The position numbers were made by a program, and so were the translations under genes. From Achromobacter insolitus (lineage in GTDB: Bacteria; Pseudomonadota; Gammaproteobacteria; Burkholderiales; Burkholderiaceae_B), in assembly GCF_002209555.1 (NCBI RefSeq), contig NZ_NJIF01000005.1:1-64000 (forward strand): 64,000 bases of DNA, read 5' to 3'. How positions within the stretch are numbered: the stretch's first letter is position 1; each line of letters opens with the position of its first letter. Below the pieces are notes generated by a model, which saw nothing but the letters and a program-made list of their open reading frames with translations, made no database searches and was not told the DNA's origin. Positions 9,608 through 16,904 of the stretch are shown here, piece after piece.

Positions 9608-10120
9608 TCAGACAGCCAGCGCGAACATGCATTCGCGGTTGGCCCGGGTCAGATATTGCTTCACCGAACTGGTCGAGGTCCCCAGGCGCTCGGCAATCTC
9701 GCTGTAGCTCAATTCAACCAGGTGCGCCAACAGAAAGGCCTCTCGCACCTTGAAAGGCAGGCCATCGAGCACGCGGTCGATCTGCTGCAGGCTCTCGACA
9801 GCCATCAGCCGCGCCTCCGGCGATGGGGCTACTTCCTCTGGCAAGCACGCCAGAGCTTCGAGGTAAGCGGTTTCGAGCAATTGCCGCCGGTGCCGGTGAG
9901 CGAGGAGCCGACCGGCAATCGTTGCCAGGAAGGGGCGCGGCTTCCGGATATCGACGGCAGCGGTCTTGCGGTCCAGCAAACTTAGAAAAGTGTCTTGCGT
10001 CAGGTCGGCTGCCGCGAACGTGTCGCCCAGCCGCCTGCGCAGCCAGCCTTGTAGCCATGAGCTGTGCTCGACATACAGCCCGGCCAAATCATCGGTAACA
10101 GGGGGATCCTGGGCTGGCAT
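9608..10120 (-). CDS. fecI: ECF RNA polymerase sigma factor, FecI type
   Basis: Extracytoplasmic-function sigma factor, 170 aa from ATG 10120. It should direct transcription of the downstream receptor operon when released by FecR. Region 2 is visible (AADLTQDTFLSLLDRK, then PRPFLATIAGRLLAHRHRR). Region 4 ends with a helix-turn-helix (SYSEIAERLGTSTSSVKQYLTRA). A longer frame begins at a TTG at 10150, but that lies within the Fur-like palindrome, so ATG 10120 (MPAQDPP) is preferred; the length then matches FecI. It forms an operon with fecR (4-base gap). Confidence 0.94.
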   Translation of the reverse strand: MPAQDPPVTDDLAGLYVEHSSWLQGWLRRRLGDTFAAADLTQDTFLSLLDRKTAAVDIRKPRPFLATIAGRLLAHRHRRQLLETAYLEALACLPEEVAPSPEARLMAVESLQQIDRVLDGLPFKVREAFLLAHLVELSYSEIAERLGTSTSSVKQYLTRANRECMFALAV

Positions 10121-10148
10121 GAGGACAGGACAGTGGAAGGTTGAATGC

Positions 10149-10167
10149 AATGAGAATTGATCTCATT
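10149..10167 (-). promoter_or_regulatory. Fur-box-like operator upstream of fecI
   Basis: A perfect inverted repeat AATGAGA-attga-TCTCATT occupies 10149-10167. Read on the minus strand it resembles the Fur consensus (ATAATGAGATCAATTCTCATT against GATAATGATAATCATTATC). It lies about 30 bases before the chosen fecI start, where iron-dependent repression would be expected. Binding is inferred from sequence only. Confidence 0.68.
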
Positions 10168-10271
10168 ATACATATTCGAATTCTCGCCTGATCCTGCCCG
10201 GGCAAATGGTTGTGCCCACGACAAAAGGATGCCGCATGCGATGGGGGCTCCGTCTCTGAAGCGGCGATCGT

Positions 10272-11138
10272 TTATTTCCTGGGATAAGACCCCAGCACCC
10301 GGAACTCCCCATTCTTCGCCAAGAACTCCGCCAGCTTCCCTTCTTTGGCATGCCCGGCAACCTCGATCAAGTAGCGATGCGTGTCCAGGGTTTTCTTGCT
10401 GGGGCGTTCGTAGAGGGTCAGGACTTGCACACCGGAAGCAGTCAGCGCCGCAAGCGTAGCGCCAAACTTATCGTCGGAGGTATTCAGCAGCAGCGAGGTT
10501 TTATCGTTCCCGCTGGGCGCGGGCATGTCGCGGCCCAGGACCCACCAGCGGGTGACGTTATGGGGACCTTCTTCGATGCCGTCCACCAGCGACACCAGGG
10601 AGTACACGCTGGCGCCGACTTTGGGGCCGAAGGAAGCTTTGTCCAGGCTCGGGCTGTTGGCGACGGTTTGGGCCGCGGCGCCGCCGCTGGCGGCATCGGT
10701 GCGGCGGACATTGGGCATTTCGCGGTCCACCCAGGGTTTGACTTCTTCGAAGGCCACGGGGTGGGCGTAGACTTCCTTGATGTCTTCGCGCTTGGCGCCG
10801 GGCCTGGCCAGCAGGCTGTAGCCGAGCATTTTGGGATATTCAGCGACGATGGTGACGTTGGGCAGGTCGAGGACGGCGTCCAGGTACGGCGTCACGCCGA
10901 CCACGGAAGTGGTGACCGGAACGCAGGCGCGTTCGACTTTGCCATCGGTGTAGCTCTTGAAGAGTTCGTCGCGAGTCAGCGGCACCAGGTCTTTGTCGCC
11001 AAAGAGGTCGAGGCAGGCCTGGTGGGTCCAGGAGCCGGCGGGACCCAGGTAGGCGATGGACCCCGCGGCGGCAGCGGGGCTGGCGGAAAGGTTGAGGGTC
11101 AGCAAGCCTAAGACAGTGAGCGATGTGAGGGCTTTCAT
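10272..11138 (-). CDS. Exported prephenate-dehydratase-like protein (PDT + ACT domains)
   Basis: A P-protein-type prephenate dehydratase fold with a clear signal peptide (about residues 1-25, SPAAAA before GSIAYLG), 288 aa. The PDT domain spans about 27-205. It opens with YLGPAGSWTHQA and carries TRW at 196-198 in place of the catalytic TRF motif. An ACT domain follows at about 212-280 with the ERPSKK motif (244-249, equivalent to ESRPSKK). The usual PIENS segment reads PVTTS (74-78), so one conserved active-site stretch is altered. Known bacterial periplasmic prephenate or arogenate dehydratases (PheC) have a different, binding-protein-like fold. The substrate and whether it is active are unknown. 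It is a stand-alone gene with a weak ribosome site. Confidence 0.82.
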   Translation of the reverse strand: MKALTSLTVLGLLTLNLSASPAAAAGSIAYLGPAGSWTHQACLDLFGDKDLVPLTRDELFKSYTDGKVERACVPVTTSVVGVTPYLDAVLDLPNVTIVAEYPKMLGYSLLARPGAKREDIKEVYAHPVAFEEVKPWVDREMPNVRRTDAASGGAAAQTVANSPSLDKASFGPKVGASVYSLVSLVDGIEEGPHNVTRWWVLGRDMPAPSGNDKTSLLLNTSDDKFGATLAALTASGVQVLTLYERPSKKTLDTHRYLIEVAGHAKEGKLAEFLAKNGEFRVLGSYPRK

Positions 11139-11220
11139 GTTCCATTCCGGAAGGTCGCGGGAAGTCCGAGAGACATGATACCGAGAACGCCAGGAACCAA
11201 GGCTCCCGTCCCGAACCCTT

Positions 11221-11628
11221 TCAGGGATGCAGTTTGAGTCCTTTTACGGTCTTGTCGACCGCCTTTTTCGGCCCGCGCACCGCGATGCCCACCCAGTTCA
11301 TATGGTCGACGTCCTCCGCCCGGAATACGTTCCGGTTTGCTTCTTCATGGCCGGTGGCGAACATGGCATGGATAAAGGGAACGATGGTGATCCGGCGATC
11401 CAGGGCGGTGCGATGCGCGGCCTGAATGCCGGGCAAGTCCGCTTCGAAAACCAGTATGGGTTGCACCGACATGCTGGCGTAGGACCGGCCCGCCGCGTCT
11501 ATATAGGGCGCGCCCAGCATCTCGGGCGCGGCGGACGCCAGGCCGGTGGAAAGAAAGGCGACCACATTCAGGCGTTGCCAGGCTGCCAGATCATTACGGA
11601 CGATGATTGCCACTTTGGTATCAAACAC
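11221..11628 (-). CDS. DUF2000-family protein
   Basis: A small protein of the DUF2000 family, which has a PTH2-like fold and no established function. It begins (V)FDTKVAIIVRNDLAAWQRLNV, as family members do. The start chosen is GTG 11628, preceded by CGGAG at 5 bases spacing; an in-frame TTG at 11646 would add six residues. The C-terminus ends in a Lys-rich VDKTVKGLKLHP. It lies alone between the PDT-like gene and a tautomerase on the same strand. It has no signal peptide and is probably cytoplasmic. Confidence 0.8.
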   Translation of the reverse strand: MFDTKVAIIVRNDLAAWQRLNVVAFLSTGLASAAPEMLGAPYIDAAGRSYASMSVQPILVFEADLPGIQAAHRTALDRRITIVPFIHAMFATGHEEANRNVFRAEDVDHMNWVGIAVRGPKKAVDKTVKGLKLHP

Positions 11629-11764
11629 GACGAGACTCCGCGTCAAGGAAAACGTCTATCGTCGCGCGCCGCCGCGCGGCGGTATAGCACGTTTGAGCGC
11701 GTTCCAGTCCAGCTGGGGCGGCGCGGGGCGCGGCCCATGCGCAATACCACGGGCTCGATGCGGG

Positions 11765-12148
11765 TCAATCGGCGTACTGGGCGTCTCCGTTGCCGAAGGA
11801 CCAGTTTTCCTTCTTGACCTCGACAAGGCTGATGAAGACGTCCTCTTTCCGGGTCGCGAGCTCCGTATGGAGCCCCTCGACTATGGCTTTATAGAGCCGC
11901 TTTTTCTGGTCCAGCGTGCGCCCCTCGTTAAGCGTTATCTGGATGTAAACCAACCCGTCGGTACGCGCGATCCCGAAGTAGGCGGGATCGTAGATGAAGT
12001 GACCGGCATCATGCTCGTTCAGGATCTGGAAGTTGTCCTTGTCGGGAACGTTCATGGTTGCCTTCAACGAGCGGTAGACGACCTCGCCGATTTTCTTTGC
12101 GAACAGCGGGTCATCATTCTTCCGGATATCGATGCGAACGAAAGGCAT
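11765..12148 (-). CDS. Tautomerase-family protein
   Basis: A tautomerase-superfamily protein of 127 aa, longer than the 62-residue 4-oxalocrotonate tautomerase type and matching the Tautomerase_2 group. The catalytic N-terminal proline is present (MPFVRIDIRK) once Met is removed. The middle reads NEHDAGHFIYDPAYFGI and the C-terminal half GRTLDQKKRLYKAIVEGL. The ATG at 12148 follows AAGGAG at good spacing. The substrate is unknown. The next gene upstream is the divergent MaoC gene. Confidence 0.88.
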   Translation of the reverse strand: MPFVRIDIRKNDDPLFAKKIGEVVYRSLKATMNVPDKDNFQILNEHDAGHFIYDPAYFGIARTDGLVYIQITLNEGRTLDQKKRLYKAIVEGLHTELATRKEDVFISLVEVKKENWSFGNGDAQYAD

Positions 12149-12226
12149 GTCGGCGCTCCTTGCGCGTGAGGGGGAAATGACCGCCTTGCCTGCCCACAGG
12201 CCATGACCGGCGGTTTGCGTGCAATT

Positions 12227-12246
12227 TAGATTACACTAATAATCTA
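12227..12246. promoter_or_regulatory. Palindromic operator, probable TetR site
   Basis: A perfect 7-bp inverted repeat TAGATTA-cactaa-TAATCTA lies in the divergent gap between the tautomerase and MaoC genes, about 58 bases before the MaoC ATG. Its size and symmetry fit a TetR-type operator, and a TetR gene is the second gene of the MaoC operon. Autoregulation is inferred. Confidence 0.6.
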
Positions 12247-12303
12247 TTTAGAAGAAGCAGCACGCAAGACCCACGCTTCTCCCTTCTTGAAAGGACGCGG
12301 CAA

Positions 12304-12762
12304 ATGACACCCCCCGGAATCCCCAACAAGCTGTTCCTCGACGATCTCGCGGTCGGCGACACATTCACCAGCGCAACGCATCGGCTGGACGCGGATCAAG
12401 TCCGCCGTTTTGCCGCTGAGTTCGATCCCCAGCCCTTTCATCTGGATGAAGCGGCAGCCCAGGCCTCCCTATTCCAGGGGCTGGCCGCCAGCGGCTGGCA
12501 CACCGTGGCCATCACGATGCGCTTGTTGGTCGATAGCTTGCCGCTGGCCGATGGCGTGATCGGCGCGGGCGCCGAGATCAGTTGGGCACGGCCTACCCGG
12601 CCGGGTGACACGCTCAGCGTCAAAAGCACGATCTTGAACATCACGCCGTCCCGCAGCAAGCCCGATCGCGGCATTGTCCTGGTCGAGAGCATTACCTCGA
12701 ACCAGGATGGCGAGGAAGTGCAGAAGCTGACCAGCAAGATCGTCAGCTTCCGAAGGAAGTAG
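12304..12762 (+). CDS. MaoC-family hydratase (hot-dog fold)
   Basis: A cytoplasmic MaoC/R-specific enoyl-CoA hydratase-like protein, 152 aa. The hydratase motif is visible as FDPQPFHLDEAAAQ (about residues 41-54), followed by FQGLAASGWH. These supply the Asp/His pair typical of (R)-hydratases. AGAEISWARPTRPGDTL is the second conserved stretch. A GAAAGGA ribosome site precedes ATG 12304. The TetR gene starts 5 bases after its stop, so the two are co-transcribed. The likely role is in acyl-CoA metabolism; the acyl substrate is unknown. Confidence 0.88.
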   Translation: MTPPGIPNKLFLDDLAVGDTFTSATHRLDADQVRRFAAEFDPQPFHLDEAAAQASLFQGLAASGWHTVAITMRLLVDSLPLADGVIGAGAEISWARPTRPGDTLSVKSTILNITPSRSKPDRGIVLVESITSNQDGEEVQKLTSKIVSFRRK

Positions 12763-12767
12763 GCATC

Positions 12768-13364
12768 ATGGGCCGCTCATCCCTGGAAAAAGCGGGCGAA
12801 AATCGCCAACGCATTTTGGATGCCGCCGCGCGTCTGTTCCGCACGCACGGCATCGACGGGGTATCGATTGCCGATGTGATGCGTGATTGCGGCTTGACGG
12901 TGGGAGGCTTCTACAAGCACTTCGCGTCCAAGGATGATCTTGCGGCACAAGCGGTCTCGGCGGTGTTCGATCAGGCCACGGCCTCATGGCAAAAGGTGTT
13001 CCACGGGGCCGATGAACGCAAGCAAAGCCGGGTCGGCGCGTTGGTGCCGCAGTATCTGGGCAACCGGCGCGCGGAACGCTGCTGTCCCTTGCTGGCATTC
13101 GCGCCCCACGCGGCTCAGGATGCCGCCGACAGCGACGCAGCGCTGGCGTACTCGGCCGGCGCCGGAAAGCTATTCAAGCAATTCGTCGAGGATACGCGCG
13201 CCCAAGGCGGCGACGATGCCGAGGCCATGGTGTTGTTCGCGGCGATGGTGGGTTACCGCGTGCTGGAACAGGCCGCCGGCAAGACGGACTGGATGCGCGC
13301 GCTGGAAGCCGCAATCAACGGCAAGGCAGCGGCGTTCGATTCGGCCGCGCCGCCAGATCGGTAA
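12768..13364 (+). CDS. TetR-family transcriptional regulator
   Basis: A DNA-binding repressor of 198 aa. The N-terminal TetR helix-turn-helix is clear (RQRILDAAARLFRTHGIDG, then IADVMRDCGLTVGGFYKHFASKDDL, about residues 13-60). The remaining helical ligand domain is unassigned but has features of the TetR group with a short C-terminal domain. It is co-transcribed with the MaoC hydratase and probably controls it through the TAGATTA palindrome at 12227-12246. The ligand may be an acyl or aromatic compound; this is not known. Confidence 0.92.
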   Translation: MGRSSLEKAGENRQRILDAAARLFRTHGIDGVSIADVMRDCGLTVGGFYKHFASKDDLAAQAVSAVFDQATASWQKVFHGADERKQSRVGALVPQYLGNRRAERCCPLLAFAPHAAQDAADSDAALAYSAGAGKLFKQFVEDTRAQGGDDAEAMVLFAAMVGYRVLEQAAGKTDWMRALEAAINGKAAAFDSAAPPDR

Positions 13365-13386
13365 ACGTGTTCCAGACGTCAACGTC

Positions 13387-13426
13387 AAGGAGACGTTCCA
13401 TGCCAAAATTCGTAATAACCGTTTAG
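13387..13426 (+). pseudogene. Remnant or leader copy of the YCII-like gene start
   Basis: A ribosome site and start (AAGGAGA, then ATG 13400) encode MPKFVITV and stop at TAG 13426. The stretch AAGGAGACGT..CCATGCCAAAATTCGT repeats, with one inserted T, at 13484-13508, where it begins the intact YCII-like gene. It lies in the same reading frame as that gene. It is best read as the residue of a tandem duplication, or a very short leader peptide. Which of these is true cannot be decided here. Confidence 0.6.
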
Positions 13427-13495
13427 CCTGACACCATTTTTATCGACCGAGCGTTGCAACCCCGTCGTAATCTCACCCACGCTAAGGAGACGTCC

Positions 13496-13825
13496 ATGCC
13501 AAAATTCGTGACCATCGGATATGGCGATCAAGCGGGCTACGATCGTGCGCCCGCGGCTATCCGAAACGCAGCGCATGCACACGACGCAAAATTGCAGAAA
13601 AGCGGCGTGTTGATGGGCGTCGCAGGCAAGCCGGTACAAGTACGCAACCCTGAAGCCACTCGGGTCGAAACAACGCCCGGCCCGTTCATGAAATCGCCCT
13701 TGCCAGTGGCTGGCTTCGCCATCATCGAAGCCGTCGACATGGCCGAAGCTATAGCAATGGTGTCGCAAACGCCCTGCGCCGTCGCGCACGGCGTCGTTGA
13801 AGTGTGGCCGCTGGAACAGCCGTAG
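13496..13825 (+). CDS. YCII-related domain protein
   Basis: A small protein of 109 aa resembling the YCII/DGPF family (ferredoxin-like dimeric alpha-beta barrel). Features are MPKFVTIGYGDQAGYDRAP, a central GVLMGVAGKPVQVRNPE segment, the family-like PFMKSPLPVAGFAIIEAVDMAEAIAM, and a terminal EVWPLEQP. In this family C-terminal E-x-R/W-P segments are common. The ATG at 13496 is preceded by AAGGAGA with 5 bases spacing; longer in-frame reading upstream lacks a ribosome site. Relatives are often paired with ECF sigma factors, but none is adjacent here. Function unknown. Confidence 0.82.
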   Translation: MPKFVTIGYGDQAGYDRAPAAIRNAAHAHDAKLQKSGVLMGVAGKPVQVRNPEATRVETTPGPFMKSPLPVAGFAIIEAVDMAEAIAMVSQTPCAVAHGVVEVWPLEQP

Positions 13826-13906
13826 CGACACCTCTCATCCTCACCGCAGGTTTATGCTTTGCGAGACCAAGGGAATAACAGCCAGCACCTATCCCCTACG
13901 CCGCAT

Positions 13907-14707
13907 TCACAAATGCCGATGACTGCAAACCATCGCCTGCCCGGTCAGCTCCGCGATCAGTCTGGCCAGCCCCCGGGCACTGCCGTCATCCAGCCATTCT
14001 GTCCGGATCATGCGAAACCCCATGGCCAGGCTGTATTGCCAATCCAGCTCCAGTATCCGGTAGTCCTGGCCATTTTCCGCGCAATGCCATTGCGCGGCCG
14101 GATCTTCGTAGGCCGCGCCGATGAAATCGACGTGCGAGTCGAACGGCGGCATCGACTCCAACAGTTCATCTGACCCCGGCAAGCTAGGCTCGGACAGATT
14201 CTCGCCTACCGCCACGTGGGGCTCGGGCCCGTCATAGGCCAGCAGCATCAACGGAAAATTCTTGGGGTCCGCGTCATAGGAAGCCCGCGTGTCGGCAGTC
14301 AGATAGGCTCGTGCCGCCGGCCCCAGGCAGTACTGCGGGCTGTTCCAGTCGCTGCTCTCGTTATCCGCATACCGGTCCGCCGGCGTAATGCCGTGCTCAG
14401 CCAGCAGCGCCAGGGCTTCTTCCATGGTGTCGTTATGGCGTACCGGCACATCCGCTGGCAAATGCCCCGCCCGCACATACATGGCGATCACGTCTCCCGT
14501 GGTGCGCAGGCCTTCCTGATATTGGTACGAACCTTCGTTGAGGCTGGCCAGGTCGAAGCTCAGGTTCAACAGGGCGCGATACGGAATGGCATCACCGCGC
14601 GGTTCCATTACGTATCCGCCTTCCAGCAGTTTGGCTTCCTGCGCCCGCCAATCAGGCGGCGGCAAATGCATGTCGCGGGGGCACAGAAACTGGTGGTGTT
14701 CGGACAT
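13907..14707 (-). CDS. Hypothetical protein
   Basis: A 266-aa protein with no motif I recognise. It starts MSEHHQFLCPRDMHLPPPDW and is rich in acidic and aromatic residues, with no signal peptide or membrane helix, so it is probably cytoplasmic. It contains segments PRGDAIPYRALLNLSFDLA and HNDTMEEALALLAEHGITPADRY. Codon use matches the neighbours, and the length without stops in a high-GC frame, together with a sensible amino-acid composition, supports a real gene. The ribosome site is weak. It stands alone between the YCII-like gene (convergent) and a Bug receptor. Confidence 0.72.
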   Translation of the reverse strand: MSEHHQFLCPRDMHLPPPDWRAQEAKLLEGGYVMEPRGDAIPYRALLNLSFDLASLNEGSYQYQEGLRTTGDVIAMYVRAGHLPADVPVRHNDTMEEALALLAEHGITPADRYADNESSDWNSPQYCLGPAARAYLTADTRASYDADPKNFPLMLLAYDGPEPHVAVGENLSEPSLPGSDELLESMPPFDSHVDFIGAAYEDPAAQWHCAENGQDYRILELDWQYSLAMGFRMIRTEWLDDGSARGLARLIAELTGQAMVCSHRHL

Positions 14708-14803
14708 AGGCGGGACTCACTCTGCTGAGGTGGTTGGGGCCGGCGAATTGTAAGCTGGGGCCCTTGGTCTTTGGCAGGCAGAGGAATCAGGCCGCGCGTA
14801 CGC

Positions 14804-15772
14804 TCAATCCACCTTCGCCCCCGACCGCTGCACCAGCGGCACCCATTTAGCGATATCCGCCTTGATGAAAGCCGCCAACCCGCTGGGCGGTCCATCGTGG
14901 AAGATCTCGTACCCCAATGCCTGCAACCGCTGGCGCTGCTCGGCGCCGTCCATCACTTTGCGCGCCGCGGTGTTGAGTTTCGCCACGACGTCCGACGGCG
15001 TGCCGGCGGGGGCCATCAACCCCAGGTCGACGGTGATCACGTAGCCCGGCACGCCCTCTTCCATCATGGTGGGCACGTCGGGCAGCAAGGGGGATCGGGC
15101 TTCGCCGGTGACCGCCAGCGCGCGCAGCTTGCCTTCCTTGACGAGGCCGGACACGCTGGGCGTGTTGTAAAACGCGAAGGCGACCTCATGCGCCATGACG
15201 GCAGCCACCCCTTGCGGCGCGCCACGGTAGGGAATGTGCGAGGCCTGGGTCCCGGTAATCGACAGTAATAGTTCCGCGGACAGATGATGGGTGGTGCCGT
15301 TGCCGCCGGACGAGTACATCAATTTGCCCGGCTGGGCTTTCAAGGCAGCGACGAGTTCGCGCACCGAGCGGTATGGGCTGTCGGAAGGCACAACCAAGAC
15401 ATTGGAGCCGCCCGCCAGATAGGCGACCGGCACGAAGTCCTTGGTCGGATCGTAGGACAGCTTCGAGAACAGCCCCAGGTTGATGGCCCAGGTATTGTTG
15501 GAACCCAGCACCAGCGTATAACCGTCGGGTGGCGCCTTGGCCACATAGCTCATGGCGATCTGCCCGCCGCCGCCGGGCTTGTTCTCGACGACCACCGTCT
15601 GCCCCAGTTGCTGGCTCAAGCCAGGCTGGATGGAACGCGCCAGGATATCCGCCGTACTGCCCGCCGCCAGCGGCACCACCAGGGTGATGGGGCGATCCGG
15701 AAACGGCGCCGCGCCGGCCGGCGCCGCGATAAACGGCGCACAGGCCAAGAGAACCCCCAGTAGTGCTTTCAT
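14804..15772 (-). CDS. Bug-family (TTT) periplasmic substrate-binding protein
   Basis: Periplasmic solute receptor of the Bug/TctC family, 322 aa. It has a signal peptide (about residues 1-22, ending PAGAAP), then FPDRPITLVVPLAAGSTADILAR, VVENKPGGGGQIAMSYVAKAPPDGYTL and LSYDPTKDFVPVAYL, all standard family signatures. A GGAGG ribosome site precedes ATG 15772. No TctA/TctB membrane genes are nearby; orphan Bug genes of this kind are very abundant in Bordetella and Achromobacter. The neighbouring LysR gene (same strand, upstream) may regulate it. The ligand is likely a carboxylate. Confidence 0.94.
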   Translation of the reverse strand: MKALLGVLLACAPFIAAPAGAAPFPDRPITLVVPLAAGSTADILARSIQPGLSQQLGQTVVVENKPGGGGQIAMSYVAKAPPDGYTLVLGSNNTWAINLGLFSKLSYDPTKDFVPVAYLAGGSNVLVVPSDSPYRSVRELVAALKAQPGKLMYSSGGNGTTHHLSAELLLSITGTQASHIPYRGAPQGVAAVMAHEVAFAFYNTPSVSGLVKEGKLRALAVTGEARSPLLPDVPTMMEEGVPGYVITVDLGLMAPAGTPSDVVAKLNTAARKVMDGAEQRQRLQALGYEIFHDGPPSGLAAFIKADIAKWVPLVQRSGAKVD

Positions 15773-15878
15773 GATGCCTCCGCGGTGGCGCGAGCGATGG
15801 AAACCATGCGGGCTTGCATGATGCCAAGCAGCGTATCCGAGGAGGCAGCCCCGAAAAATATGCGGGCTGCTATAGCGT

Positions 15879-15895
15879 CATGCCATCATGGCATG
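15879..15895. repeat. Perfect palindrome overlapping the LysR stop codon
   Basis: CATGCCAT-c-ATGGCATG at 15879-15895 is perfectly symmetrical and covers the TGA (15888-15886) of the LysR gene. There is no following T-run, so a classical terminator is unlikely. It could be an operator for the Bug gene that begins about 107 bases downstream on the same strand, or chance. Confidence 0.45.
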
Positions 15896-16812
15896 GCGGC
15901 GTCGCGGCGCAGGCGCTGGGAAACCGAGCGGACCACGGCGACGAAGGCCTGGGCCGCGGGAGACAAAGGGTAGTTGGCCAGCCGCGCGATGGAGATGGGC
16001 CATTCCAGCGCCGGATTGCGCAACGCAATGCCCTTGATGCCGGCGGGCATCTGCCCCCGCGCGATCTGCGGCAGCATGGCCACGCCCATGCCGGCCTGTA
16101 TCAGGCCGATGGCCGTGGACAGCAGGACGACGCGCTGTTCCACGCGCGGATAGATATTGGCGGCGATCAAGCGGCGGCTGATATTGAGCCACGCAGGCGC
16201 TTCCGGGTTCAGCTGGATACAGGGCAACTCGGCCAGCACCTTGGCGTCCACCTCGTCCAGCCTGGCCAAGGGATGATCCGTGCGCGCGAAGAGTGCCACG
16301 CCGCTGTCCGACAGCTGTTCCACCATGATGCGGGAGTCGTCGTCCGGCATGACGGCGCCCAGGCCGACGTCAGCCTCGTGCGAAAACAGCCGGGTGCGGA
16401 TCTGCTGAACCATGCAGTCGACCACGATCAGGTCGAGCTGGGGATGGCGCTGGCGAAACTCCATCAGGATGTGCGGCAGCAAAGTGGCGGCGCTGACGTG
16501 GCCCACGGCGACCATGACCTTGCCCTGCTTCAGGTCGGAGTGCTCGCGGCATTCCTGGATCGAGCTGTCGATGGCCAGGATGGCGCGCCGGGCCGCGTCG
16601 ACCATGGCTTGACCATCCCGCGTCAAGGAGACCTCGCGGCCACGCACGACCAGCGGCTGGCCGACTTCGGCTTCCAGGCGGCGGATCAAGTGGCTGACCG
16701 AGGGCTGGGACAGGCCCAGGCGTTCACCCGCGGCGGTGAAGCTGGCCGTTTCACCGATAGCGACTAGCGCCCGCAGTTGGCGCAGGGACACGGATTCGAT
16801 CGGCTCAGCCAT
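15886..16812 (-). CDS. LysR-family transcriptional regulator
   Basis: LysR-type regulator of 308 aa. The winged helix-turn-helix is at about residues 8-67 (LRQLRALVAIGETASFTAA, GLSQPSVSHLIRRLEAEVG). The effector domain follows (VMVAVGHVSAATLLPHILMEF; GMGVAMLPQIARGQMP), of the CbbR/GltC-like type. It is divergent from the DUF3604-like gene, with an inverted repeat in the short gap, and upstream of a Bug receptor on the same strand. It probably controls one or both. The inducer is unknown. Confidence 0.94.
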   Translation of the reverse strand: MAEPIESVSLRQLRALVAIGETASFTAAGERLGLSQPSVSHLIRRLEAEVGQPLVVRGREVSLTRDGQAMVDAARRAILAIDSSIQECREHSDLKQGKVMVAVGHVSAATLLPHILMEFRQRHPQLDLIVVDCMVQQIRTRLFSHEADVGLGAVMPDDDSRIMVEQLSDSGVALFARTDHPLARLDEVDAKVLAELPCIQLNPEAPAWLNISRRLIAANIYPRVEQRVVLLSTAIGLIQAGMGVAMLPQIARGQMPAGIKGIALRNPALEWPISIARLANYPLSPAAQAFVAVVRSVSQRLRRDAAMP

Positions 16813-16831
16813 GTAGCGACGTCATGATGGA

Positions 16832-16847
16832 ATAGTTTGCATACTAT
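16832..16847. promoter_or_regulatory. Probable LysR operator in divergent gap
   Basis: ATAGT-ttgcat-ACTAT, a perfect 5-bp inverted repeat with a 6-base spacer, lies just upstream of the LysR start (16812) and before the DUF3604-like gene. This is the position and symmetry expected of an LTTR site, although the T/A spacing is 12 rather than the usual 11. AT-rich sequence around 16840-16855 could hold a -10 box for the plus-strand gene, which would favour the ATG at 16905 over 16854. Confidence 0.5.
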
Positions 16848-16904
16848 AGCTATATGGGTGCGCGCTCCCTAAGATGGGATTTCCCTAACCCGCACGGAAC
16901 CGCA

